A stretch of DNA of 64,000 nucleotides from Haliclona indistincta (lineage: Eukaryota > Porifera > Demospongiae > Haplosclerida > Chalinidae). The notes under the pieces are model-generated. The model did not search any database. It saw only the letters and a list, made by a program, of their open reading frames with translations, and was not told where the DNA came from. This document shows, one piece after another, positions 49,684 through 61,039 of this stretch (positions are counted from its first letter, which is position 1; every line of letters starts with the position of its first letter). Position numbers and translations under genes: made by a program. The stretch is taken from positions 5,690,737-5,754,736 of the forward strand of contig OZ024790.1 of assembly GCA_964017065.1 (NCBI GenBank), written 5' to 3'.

Positions 49684-50787
49684 ATGGCAAAAGTTCAGTT
49701 GCTGAACGTGGCAGTGCTGGACAACCCAACCGCCTTCCTCAACCCTTTCCAATTTGAAATTACTTTCGAGTGCAGTGAAGACCTTCCAAATGGTAAAATA
49801 TCTCATAAAGCAGGTCACCTGATGCATGTGATATGTATGCTCTGTGTTTCTTATAATAGACTTGGAATGGAAAATTATATATGTTGGATCTGCATCAAGT
49901 GAGGCATTGGACCAGACACTAGACAGTGTACTAGTTGGCCCTGTACCAGCTGGACAACACAGATTTGTTTTTCAAGTTCGTTCGCAAACAAGCTGATCAT
50001 GCACAGTAACTAATAATGAAAACACAATGCCAAGTCTACAAAATTGCTTGATAGAGAATAAGAATGATGAGGCATTTATAATGCAGCATTGTTGCCCTGG
50101 CAACCTAAGATGCAAGCTAGTAGCCTCAATCCTTATAGTGATATTACACATGCAGGCAGACAGTCCTGACCCGGCTAAGATACCATGTGGGGATTTACTC
50201 GGTGTAACAGTGGTACTACTCACCTGCTCATACAAGACTCAAGAGTTTGTTAGAGTCGGCTATTATGTCAACACAGAATATTCTGATCAAGAAATGGCAG
50301 ATAATCCACCTGCTAAACCTGTTTTTGAAAAGGTACAGTATTATTATTCTAGCCACATATAGCTAGTTGGTGTGTGACATAGCTATAAGCCTCCTTTTAT
50401 ACACCTCCATGAAGAATCACAATTATCTGCGGCTACTAATGACATCCAACTGTTCTGCGTTCTAATCCATCTAGCGCTAGTTGCAGTAAATTAATAGATT
50501 CCACGTATGATACGAAAGCGTGCCATGATGGATAGGATGTATGGATGAATTTTTCAAACAGACAATAGATCTTTATACTCTTACAAATTTATCTGTCGGC
50601 ACTATCCATCAGTGGGCATAACTACATCATAATAAACTATATTCCATCAACCTCTGTCTTGTCAGGCTGGACATGTTTTCAGCAAACACAAACGTACATC
50701 ATTGTTTTGTAATCTCCTCTGCAGCTACAAAGAAACATTCTAGCAAGCAGTCCAAGAGTGACTAAGTTTAAAATAAACTGGGACTAG
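49684..50787 (+). CDS. ASF1: Histone chaperone ASF1
   Basis: Four exons (49684-49792, 49860-49975, 50156-50332, 50725-50787) give 154 residues. The sequence starts [20 protein letters not shown] and contains [66 protein letters not shown] and [15 protein letters not shown], so the whole Ig-like core that binds histone H3-H4 is present. ASF1 hands H3-H4 to CAF-1 and HIRA. The protein stops right after the core and lacks the acidic or phosphorylated C-terminal tail of vertebrate ASF1A and ASF1B. It converges on MRPL55 with 145 bp between stops. Confidence 0.95.
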
Positions 50788-50932
50788 TCAAATCATCTCC
50801 GTCTCTCTCTATCTCACAAATTCTTGCCCTTTTCTCGATATCACTGTTTATAATCATATTATTGACTTGTGAACACAATCTGACAACAAGTGTTATTGTG
50901 ACTACAAAAAATTAATTATGTTGCCAGCAAAA

Positions 50933-52655
50933 TTATTTTCTCAACAGGTCTTGGTATTGGCTGTGTCCCCAATTCTCTTCATCCTCATCAAATTCTTCAG
51001 TCATGGGTCTGTTCGACATCTTTCGTTTCTGTTTTAGTCTCTCTCTTTCCTGATAAGACAAAAGGTTAATACAAGAAAATAATTAAACAGCATTTACTAG
51101 TAGTACAATGTGTTTACAACAAATGTTATTACTTTAGTACAAATTGACAGGAATTGTTCAGCAACGTGTGTGGTGTGCCCAGCCGTCATAATAGGTCTTC
51201 ATTGCATTTCTAAGCGTACATCTTAGAATACGCATGACTTCATGCGAGTTCACTATTACTATCCTCACTTTGCTCGACACTCATGCCCATTTTACATAAA
51301 CTAGTGAATAATGAATAAAGAATGGTCCAGCTTGTAAAGGCTTAGCATTCAATTCCTATGAGAAGTGGGTTTACATAATACTAGCAGCAGGTTTATGATT
51401 ACCCTTGTCTACATATGCAACATCACAATTTGATATTTGTCTACATCTGCAACGTCAATATACATTGTACCAATAGTAAATAATAGAAGAGAGATTATCC
51501 AACCCATCAGGGACGCTCTCGGGAAAGTAATGTGACCAGCACGTGAGCAAATCGGCGTAATCTGACGAATAATTATTTGGCAGTGAAAATCTTGCCTATG
51601 TAGCTTGTTGTCACAGCCATTGTACTGCCTACACCATGAAGTGAACAGCAGAAGCAGCAAGCGACTCCGCTCCACAGGCAAACCAAGCAGCCACTCTTTC
51701 ACCAGACAGTTTTATTTCTGTCTTAAATAAAATGCTGGAGAAAAGAATATGGTGGGTGGCTTAATTCTTGTGTGGGACGCCACCTCTTCTTCTGGTGAAC
51801 TTGTTGTCAATGAAAATTGAAGCGATCATACCAAGTAATGATGTTACGCCATGAATAATTGATACGGATAAACGTCATCTATCTGCTTGTCACATTACTT
51901 TCCCGAGAGTGTCCCTGATGGATATATTGGAGTCGGATACTCTCTTCTCTTGATTTACTACAAACATTATGGTTGCACATGGAAACAGTGTAATATGTAC
52001 AATCATGTAACAATTAGCAAGTGCAGAGAAAGCTAAATTCTTTTCAGGCACAATCAAGCTACTAGGCAACGTTTAGGACGATTAATAATTATCTTGATCC
52101 TAGTTACAGATGTAATAATCATGTAGACATCTTGACACTAGTTAGGTAACGTCATGCATTGCCCACACTAGCTAGAATGCTACAGACCTTTCTTTGTTCT
52201 TCAGTGAGTGTAGCAGGGTCTAGTGGTAGTGTAATGATCTGATGAGGTGTGGTGTGTCTGATGTGATAAGAGGAGCCATCTTGGTTCACCACTAGGACTG
52301 GATACATACGAGGATACACCTTCTTTACATTGGGTATAGGGAGAGGTTTACCATCTGGACCAATACCCAGTCTATACACAATAATATATATACTTGCAAT
52401 AAACATTCCATGTTATTGGTATCACCATAGATGATACTTGTACTGTATCATCTATGGTATCACCAAACATGCGAAGGTCATTCGTGTCATACCCACTTTT
52501 GTAGTCGTTTTTCTCTTGCACTTGGTCTAGCATACGAAGCACGCGCAACCTATAGAATGGTTACACTGAGTGTCGAAAATCAACGGGCTCACCTGTTGCC
52601 ACAACGGGACTAGTGAAGGTAATTTTTGACCGTAAAATATCAGAAGTCGAGACAT
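50933..52655 (-). CDS. MRPL55: Mitochondrial ribosomal protein L55
   Basis: Four exons (52593-52655, 52497-52549, 52188-52371, 50933-51049) give 138 residues. The N-terminus (MSRLLIFYGQKLPSLVPLW) is compatible with a mitochondrial presequence. The core RMYPVLVVNQDGSSYHIRHT and LPLDPATLTEEQRK matches MRPL55, which sits in the large mitochondrial subunit. The C-terminal exon is charged (ERERLKQKRKM...DEDEENWG), as in the family. The exon 2 donor is GTGGGT, chosen because it alone restores the frame. The last intron is 1.1 kb and contains an inverted-repeat element. Confidence 0.88.
51505..51920. mobile_element. Inverted-repeat element in the MRPL55 intron
   Basis: CATCAGGGACGCTCTCGGGA at 51505 onward (32 bp in all) is repeated in reverse complement at 51889-51920 with one mismatch. 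The ~350-bp interior has no transposase. It is probably a non-autonomous DNA transposon, superfamily unknown. Confidence 0.65.
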
Positions 52656-52762
52656 GACAGCCACGTGCATGCTTACATTGTTTTGACCACACCTACTATA
52701 GCCACACCCAACTCATAGTCTCTCTCAGCTCATGTGACTAGTACAGCTCGAGTACAGCTGAA
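52656..52762. promoter_or_regulatory. Compact divergent promoter, MRPL55 / cystinosin
   Basis: Only 107 bp separate the two opposed start codons. It contains CATGTGAC (a CANNTG E-box; the CLEAR-like core would be CACGTG/CATGTG) at about 52731-52738 on the cystinosin side. Confidence 0.45.
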
Positions 52763-55700
52763 ATGTCCTCGATGTCTGTGTGGATTGCCGTATCGTTGCT
52801 ACTGTTTTCTTACGCCGCATACGGCGAGATTGAGCGAAACAAATGTGATTATGGAGCCGTGAGACAAGATGGTACTTAAATGAAGGCTTGTCATTTTGGG
52901 TGGTGAATCACGCTTTCTCTTCTATAGACAACTATCTCTTGTGTGTGGATGGTGTTGGCGTAGTCGAGGTAGGACAAAACACAACCTTACCACTCTATCT
53001 TTGGTGAGTAGACTATGTTAACATGAAGCAGTGGTAAACTGTTGATTCTTCCAAAGGCCTGCTCAAAATGGTTCTGTTGAGATAATCCAGCTGGATGTAG
53101 TGGTAGAACACGAGGGAATCATTGATAATCCTGGGATTGTAAGCAAATACATATACAATTACTTTCATTCATAGCACTTTACTTGTCAACATTCTAGTCT
53201 AGGAAGTTTAGTCTATGTTCTAGCTACTATACATCATGCCTATGGTGTGAACTCTCATCTCTTTGGTAAGCGATTAAAATGCCCATTTTCACTGGTAGTG
53301 CATTTGAATGAGGTGAGAGTTCACACCGAAGGCAAGCATATGCTTGTATGGTCTAAAGTATTCATTAGAAGCATCAATTAATTTTCTGACAAAAATAATA
53401 ATTAATTTTATTAATAATTACTATTATCAACAGAAAACAGACACAACATAGATAGAAGATTATACCTGATAAAGATAAATAGATTATTAATAATAATGTT
53501 GTTGATTTATTCATCAGGCTGGAACTACATACAGATATTGTTTGGTAGACACGTAATTATTTGAAGGTCTTTTTGGCATCACAAGTAATTCTGCAAGTAG
53601 CCTTGAATCACCCGTATGGCAAAATCTTGCGGTACTTTTGCCTCCTCTCGAGGTGCACATTTTGTTTCAGTACCCTGTGAGTGGTATCAACGTGATGTCT
53701 TGTTAGGGTCTTCATAGACTCATTGCAAGCTCTTGTCCATCAGCATACACCCTATTTGACAAAATACCGTGGAAGTCAAGAATGTGTGATAATTTTTCAG
53801 TCCAGTATAGCTGCCATTTTCTCTTTGTTCTTTGATTAGTCTACTGTGTTGAGTGATAATGCTTTTCTCAGATTAATGTTAGCACTAATGGATCAAATAT
53901 CAATATAATAACTATTGGTGCTGGAAGGACTATGATAAGATTCAACTATACTACTGATGACGAGTCTTCAATTGTCATACAAAAGTGAGTAGTCTATCAT
54001 GTTCATAGACTATTCTGCATTGCTAATAAATTATTTCGAAGTTATTGTCAACTGTTGAAACTACAAAGTCAATAGTACAGTATAACTACATCCCATAGAC
54101 TGGTTTAAACCTATGCTGTTTTTTTAAACTCGTATTGATGATGTGTTCAAAATTATCGCTATGATTTACCAAACTAACATTTAAGATACCTTTGTATCGG
54201 TTTGTAAGAATCGTCTTCATTTTGATGGTGTATTGTGTTCTTGTAGCATCAGTCTGGTTGGTAGAGAAGTATCTGTTGTTCACTGGGCGCCACTTAATAT
54301 CATCATTGAGATAGTGGGATGGATTTATTTTGTAGCCTGGAGCATATCATTCTACCCTCAGGTACACATGCGCTCACACACACACACACATACACACACA
54401 CACACATTCTCACACATTCTCTCACATTCTCTCACACACACACATTCTCTCTCACACACACACACACACACACATTCTCACACAGACTGTGCCATGATAA
54501 TTTTTCTTTTGCCTATAGATTATTCTCAACTTTAAGCGTAGAAGTGTCACTGGACTCAGCTTTGACTTCTTAGCAATGAACATAACTGGTTTCATTGCCT
54601 ACAGTGTGTTCAATGCTGGGCTGTACTGGATTCCAGAAGTACAGGTGAGAGTCATGTGTGATGAGAAGTGAAGTATAGTCAATGTGCATGTGCTTTGCTG
54701 TTGTTGTGTCTGTGCATGCGAGTGCTAGCTTTGTTTCTCTTGAAAAGAGGACGCCTTTTGTGTGTGTTCTGTGTATGTGATAGTGTATGCGTGTGAAACA
54801 GAATCTTTGTCGCTCTGCAGCACCAGTACTATTTAGAGCATCCTGGTGGAGTCAATCCTGTGCAATTGAATGACGTCATCTTTGCTTTTCATGCCACCTT
54901 TGCAACTGCCTTTACCATCTTCCAATGCGTCATATTTAAGGTCAAGTTTGTGTATGACTTCCCATCACTAGTTTGATACTATGCTGTTCTCTTTTCAACA
55001 GAGAGACAAGAAGCAGAAGGTGTCATGGTTGGGCGCCGCCATACTACTGGTGCTGTGGTTGTTTGTGTTCATCATGCTGTTCCTAGCTGTTGGGTCTGTC
55101 ATCAACTGGTTGCTGTTCCTCACCTGCTTCTCATACGTCAAGCTAGCAGTCACTCTCATCAAATACTTACCACAGGTTAGCTGATGCACACGTGGTAATG
55201 TGGGATAGCTGTTTGTTGACTGTTCACTTTGTGATATCTGATAGACAGTGCAAATTCCTGACAGTAGTGATGTGTGTTCACTGGTCTATGTGTGTGTTTT
55301 CGTATGCATGTGAAACAGAAATCCCAATGTCTTGATAGTTCACATACTGCGCTTGAGACCAACCAAGTGTAAATCCACACACACAGCACATCGGCAAAAG
55401 TCTCGCACTAGTGTACTACTGACAGCAGTATGGTAGCCCCACCTACTACAACACTGGACCTAGATATGGTAGTCCCACCTACTACAACACTGGACCTAGA
55501 TATGGTAGCCCCACCTACTACAACACTGGACCTAGATATGGTAGCCCCACCTACTACAACACTGGACCTAGATATGGTAGCCCCACCTACTACAACACTG
55601 GACCTAGATATGGTAGCCCCACCTACTACAACACTGGACCTAGTTATGGTAGCCCCACCTACTACAACACTGGACCTAGATATGGTAGCCCCACCTACTA

Positions 55701-56960
55701 CAACACTGGACCTAGATATGGTAGCCCCACCTACTACAACACTGGACCTAGATATGGTAGCCCCACCTACTACAACACTGGACCTAGATATGGTAGCCCC
55801 ACCTACTACAACACTGGACCTAGATATGGTAGCCCCACCTACTACAACACTGGACCTAGATATGGTAGCCCCACCTACTACAACACTGGACCTAGATAAG
55901 TAAAGTAAATCAAGAAGATAATTAGATAAACGTATTATGTCGTCAATATTGTGTCCAGCCCAGTGTGTTGAAATTGGCGGAACATAAAATTGTAATGTGC
56001 TCAAAATAATAATGTTGAACCATGGTATTAATCTTCTTGTAGGTATTCTTGAACTTCAGACGGCGCAGTACTGTTGGTTGGAGTATTTACAATGTACTAT
56101 TGGACTTCACTGGTGGAACTTTTAGTGTGCTACAGATGTTCCTCATCTCTTATAACTATGGTCAGCTAATACACTTGATAGCTTTTAAATTTATGCCATG
56201 CTTACAATACTCAAAGTAACCAGGTCGGCATAACATGGCACGCCAATAAAAATGCGTAAAAATGTAATCCGGCTCGGCACCGCTTTGATTGCTAGTGTAA
56301 ACGTTGACAACGTGGGCTGGGCCAGGTTGTTTTACCGACCTACAGCCACTGTTATGATGATCTAGGCTTCGCCAAATGAAGAAGCAATAATACTCGGCGA
56401 GTCCATCTTGAAAAGGATAGCGCCTGGAAAGAGATGACGCCGGCAAAGCGTACGTTGTGCATTGTGTACCTTCAGCATACTGCTGCGTGCCCGTTGTTAT
56501 AACATGGCTCTGACAAGAGCTGTACAGAACAAGAAATTCACAATACTCCCCCACGTATTAGTAGCACTCTGCCTAAACTGATAGATTCTATCAAATAATA
56601 TTCTGTGCTACAGTAGTCTAATGTGCTGTGTTTCATCTTTTAGAGGACTGGACTTCTATATTTGGAGACCCCACCAAATTTGGACTTGGAATGCTTTCGA
56701 TTTTTTTCGACATCATCTTCATGCTCCAACACTACGTGTGCTATCGTAACCGTTCCGATCCCACAGGCTACACTAAAATTGATGAAAACATTGAGAAAGA
56801 CGATATCGTCCCACCAAACAACTTATCTGAAAATTCTCCGCTTGTCTCAAAAAATCGTGATCCCAAGGAATGGCTGAAGAGTGCCTCTCCAGAGGAGCCT
56901 GAGAAATCATCTGGGTTTATCGAAAAGTTGAGAAAGGTCTTGGACACAATTTTAAGTTGA
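52763..56960 (+). CDS. CTNS: Cystinosin, lysosomal cystine/H+ exporter
   Basis: About eleven exons run from the ATG at 52763 ([20 protein letters not shown]) to the stop at 56960. A lumenal domain with N-glycosylation sites ([11 protein letters not shown]) precedes seven membrane segments containing both PQ-loops: SISFYPQ followed by [13 protein letters not shown], and LIKYLPQ followed by [13 protein letters not shown]. Conserved acidic residues are present in GLSFDF and LLDFTGG. The cytosolic tail is long ([13 protein letters not shown]...[12 protein letters not shown]), and YTKI fits a YxxΦ lysosomal sorting signal in place of the GYDQL of the human protein. Cystinosin exports cystine from lysosomes driven by protons. 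The intron after LIKYLPQ holds a 36-bp minisatellite. Confidence 0.93.
53236..53335. repeat. Short inverted repeat in a cystinosin intron
   Basis: GGTGTGAACTCTCA and TGAGAGTTCACACC are perfect inverted copies about 70 bp apart, with flanking CATGCCTATG and AAGGCAAGCATATG also partly mirrored. Probably a small foldback element. Confidence 0.6.
54373..54484. repeat. (CA)n-rich microsatellite in a cystinosin intron
   Basis: Interrupted (CA)n with TTCTCACACA variants. It opens artefactual His/Thr frames. It lies directly after the exon encoding the first PQ motif. Confidence 0.95.
55428..55900. repeat. 36-bp minisatellite, about 13 copies, in a cystinosin intron
   Basis: The unit starts ATGGTAGCCCCACCTACTAC and continues AACACTGGACCTAGAT. 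The 13 copies are almost identical; only a GTCCCA variant near the left and one TAGTTAT variant were seen. Because 36 is a multiple of three and the unit lacks stops, the array is open on both strands ([12 protein letters not shown] and [12 protein letters not shown]). Confidence 0.97.
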
Positions 56961-57046
56961 AATAATTTATATTGCAGGATAGAACATTGTACATTATAAG
57001 CTGATATTAATTTTTATTTTCACTTATGAATGTGGTGTTTTTGTTG

Positions 57047-57556
57047 TCACTGAATAATAATGTTTTCTGTGACTGCTTTCATCACACTCTCAGCAGTATC
57101 TGCAGCCTGGGTTGCTATGGTTTCATCAATAACATCAGTAGGAGCTATGGGTGGGTTGTATCGATCTGGATACCTGGCTTCTAGATACAGTGGTTCAAGT
57201 TCCTCTAATGGGGACAGTGGAAAGAATTGTTCCAGTTCAGGACGCTTGGCGTGTATGATGACAGCTTTCGGCACTAGATCATGACTTCGGTCGCTTTCAC
57301 CAGACACTTCAAGAACAGCGGCTTTCAGTGCTTTCTCTGCAGTTTGATGTGCATGAAAAGCTACGCAAGAAAATTCTCTCGAGTGATCCCGCAAGACTCG
57401 CATTGCTTCCAGGTCAACTTGAGACTGTCCCAGCCAAACTCTAGCCAGGTTTGATGCAATATCAGGTTTGTAGTGCTTCCGCAGCAATTTTGCTGCATTG
57501 TGCAGCTGGCGGTGAGATTGAAGCAGAAAGTGGTACCTGCGCACAAGTAGATGCAT
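57047..57556 (-). CDS. Stand-alone HEPN-domain protein (sacsin-type)
   Basis: One exon of 169 residues. The core WLGQSQVDLEAMRVLRDHS, FHAHQTAEKALKAAVLEV and SHDLVPKA is the helical HEPN fold as found at the C-terminus of sacsin, where it binds nucleotides and dimerises. The C-terminal half (EPLYLEARYPDRYNPPIAPT) also matches sacsin-type HEPN, where the YPDR motif is common. Here it is not fused to the other sacsin modules: the P450 gene begins only 80 bp from its ATG, divergently. It could be a small free HEPN protein or a fragment of a once larger gene. An acceptor-like GTGCGCAG just after the ATG leaves a spliced start possible. Confidence 0.75.
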   Translation of the reverse strand: MHLLVRRYHFLLQSHRQLHNAAKLLRKHYKPDIASNLARVWLGQSQVDLEAMRVLRDHSREFSCVAFHAHQTAEKALKAAVLEVSGESDRSHDLVPKAVIIHAKRPELEQFFPLSPLEELEPLYLEARYPDRYNPPIAPTDVIDETIATQAADTAESVMKAVTENIIIQ

Positions 57557-57636
57557 TTTGGAAAGACGAAAAGCATCGCGTAGCTAGCTGTCGCTGCAGA
57601 CGCGCTGTAGCTGTCACGCCAGTGCATGCAGTATGC

Positions 57637-60600
57637 ATGAAACCACGCCTCTTATTTTCCTGGTGCTATGGTCAATTTTGGGACAGTGATGGACGGAGCT
57701 TACGTCATGCTTACGTGTTAGCGCTAATCGTGTCGGCTTTTATAGCAATTATAGCTTGTCTGTGGTACAGGTGAGGAGTGTTTATTTCAGATCAATGATT
57801 ACCACGTCATTACTCTAGTTCGTAATCACATACAGGGTAGCGTACATGCGATACAATGTCTTCATCAAGATGGGAATACCAGGACCACGGCCAAAAGCTT
57901 TCTATGGGAATTTTGTCGAGTTTTCTAAGGTATAACGATGGTAGCAACGTGTAAGTTAGCACCACTCGTAGTCGAGGTGTAGAACGTTAGGTAGTATTGT
58001 TGTGCACATGCAGGAACTCATGGTCAATATTTTTTTTTTTTGGTAGTAAATGCAGATAATTTTAATGATAAAGCAAAGAGTGAAAAAATAAGTGATAAAC
58101 GAAGTGTAGATAGATAATTGTTCACAATCTGGCCTCCACTGAAGCGAGTTCAAAACAAGGTGGAAGTTCACCTTGTTTTGAACACTCATGGTCAATATTG
58201 TGGTTATAATTTTACTAGTGATGTACATGTAGCATTATTACAATGTAATCTTATTTTACTGAAACTTCATGCAATATTTTTTGTGTTCATTGCTTGTTCA
58301 TTGCCTGTTGCAGGGTGGAGTTGAATATATTGTTGAGTTGATAAACAAATATGGAAAAGTGTGCGGGTGAGTATTTATGCCTCAGTATGTGCCATGTGCG
58401 CAAGTGAAGCATGCAGTAAAATCTGTTTGTGTGTGTTCAGTATAGTCATGGCATGATTTGCTTGTCTACACAGCCATTATAAGCACTAGAGCTTCCTTCA
58501 AAGATAACCTGTTAATGTGATAGAGTCCATCATGCTAATTCGATAACAGATGTGGAGAGCCTTTAAAAGTTTTTTATTGTTCTACCAATAGGCCAGTTGC
58601 GTGTAAGAGCCAAGGAATTTAATTATTGATAATTGAACGTAAAGTCACTTCCGGACTGCTTGTAGCCGCCTACTTGTACCTACTTTGTATGGAGTTCATT
58701 GAGAAAATATGAGTTTTTAAAACTTCGCGGGCAGCCAAAACTTGGCGCATGTGCAGGATCTAAGAATGCGATGCGCAACTACTACCATTGGCACATGCAA
58801 CGCAGTAAAAACAGAGACGATCGGTGGAGGCGCGGTCGAGAACGAGCCATCACTGTACAGCTGGGTATGCTCTTTTTGTCAGAGGCAAAATGCGTGCCTA
58901 GATTGTCATCACTCGCAATGTAAGTATCAAATCTGTCACCTTTCACTGTCTCTCGAGCAATCTAGTGAGCATCTTGCTTTACCATTAGTTAAGCTGTGTT
59001 AGTATTCGCGTTTTCATCGCTCGTCACATTGGCTTACCTAGCTGTACAGTGATGGCTCGTTCTCGACCGCGCCTCCACCGATCGTCTCTGTTTTTACTGC
59101 GTTGCACGTGCCAATGGTAGTAGTTGCGCATCGCATTCTTAGATCCTGCACATGCGTCAAGTTTTGACTGCCCGCGAAGTTTAAAAAACTCATATTTTCT
59201 CAATGAACTCCATACAAAGTAGGTACAAGTAGGCGGCTACGAGCAGTCCGGAAGTGACGTTATGTCAATTTGCATATCATTAAAATAGTTCGCCTTACAC
59301 GCAACTGGCCCATTATCTACAAGAACTATACACATTACTGCCTCAGCTTTTGTATTGTGTGCGCTTGTGTGTTGTGTGCTATAATAATGCCAAGGAGTCT
59401 AACTGATCGATTTAGAGTATAGCAGAGAGTATAACAGTTTAGAGAGAGTATAGTCAGCTATACTCTAGACTCCTCGGCTGATGGGTATAAACCCTAGAGT
59501 GCTATGCGCTTGGGTTCTTTATGGCCTCCTCTCGGATTTCTTTATTGTGTAGATCCCTTGGCCTTGGTCTCTAACCTATTATTGAGTTTTCTACCAATTT
59601 ATATAAAGCAATAGCATCTCTAATCTGTTTTTTCTATGTCTAGTGTATACAGAGGAGGGATGCCACGTTATGTGATAGCTGATCCAGACATAGCCAAACA
59701 AATTGCAGTAAAGAATTTCAGCCATTTTATTGACCGAGCGCCAGTAAGTACAGTGCTAGAAAACCATTCATTGTATACATCTGTAGTTCATAGTTACTTT
59801 GAACTGTCAGCGAGTTACACAAAGCCTCTTGGCTCTCTTAGTGCTTTATCAAAGGCATTATTATAGTATCAATACACCTGTTCACTGCCATCTCACTTGT
59901 CATACTTGATTTTATCACATACTTTATATCTCTACATTGACTCTTGTCTCAAGTAATACTAGTTAAAATCAAAGAATGGGAGGATAAAAATTAATAATTA
60001 TTCATTCATGTATTTGTTTTTTAGTCTACTATCTTTATGGTTATTATCACTAGCCCTATGTTTTAAACGGAATCATCCAAGGCACGAATGGTGGTAAGCC
60101 AGGCCTCTTGTTTGGTGCAGGAGACAAATGGCGACAGACACGTCGAATTGTCACACCAACCTTTACATCTGGAAAACTGAAATTGGTAATGAGCACTATA
60201 CAATGTATAATTATTGTACCAAGACTGTACCAGCATTTTCTGACTGTAATATAGCTGTTTACATTAGTTTAGTAGATAGGCCCATCCTTTTGCTAGCCTC
60301 GTCTCCAGGCTCTTAATAGAGAGCTTGGTACACATTGCATGCGCATGCATTAATTATGTCCAACTATGGCATGATCAATTGAATGGCATGATTCGGCGAA
60401 TTCAACAGATTCGGTGAAAATTATGCCTTATTTGGACATAATTAACGCATACACATGCAATGTGTACCAGGCTCTCTATTAAGAGCCTGGAGACGAGGCT
60501 AGCAAAAGGATGTGCCTATCTACTAAACTAATGTAAACAGCTATATTACAGACAGTAAGAGCCTGAAAACGAGGCTAATCCTTTTGCATAACAACACAAT

Positions 60601-60972
60601 AAAAATTATGACACATTTGTAGATGGTTGATTTGTTGAGTGACAGTTGTTCTGCTCTTACTGAAAGAATTCATAAAATAGCTGAGACTGGCAAAAGCGAA
60701 GACATGTTGAGGTATAGGAATTCATCATTAATTTTTGTATGTACATTTATTTTCTCTTTCATCACAACACACGAATTCATTAGGTTGTATGGTGAGTTCA
60801 CAATGGAGACTGTACTGGCTACAGCGTTTGGCTACAAGGTTGAGATACTAAGAGGAAAGGTGGATGGAGATGAGTTGATACAAGCTACACAAAATACATT
60901 CGATGTTCCAATTGGTGGTGGAATGATGGCAGCTACCTTATCATGTCTTCATAGTGAGGGCATGTATACCGC

Positions 60973-61039
<67 letters not shown>

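Noticed and set aside
55408..56004. Long repeat ORFs on both strands, or a CRISPR-like array
   Set aside because: The 36-bp units are contiguous with no unique spacers, and lie in a spliced animal intron. This is a minisatellite, and the frames are a by-product of the unit length.
58699..59002. Plus-strand ORFs with Cys-rich CSFCQRQNACLDC
   Set aside because: They lie within the arm and centre of the 720-bp inverted-repeat element. No splice partners or family match were seen.
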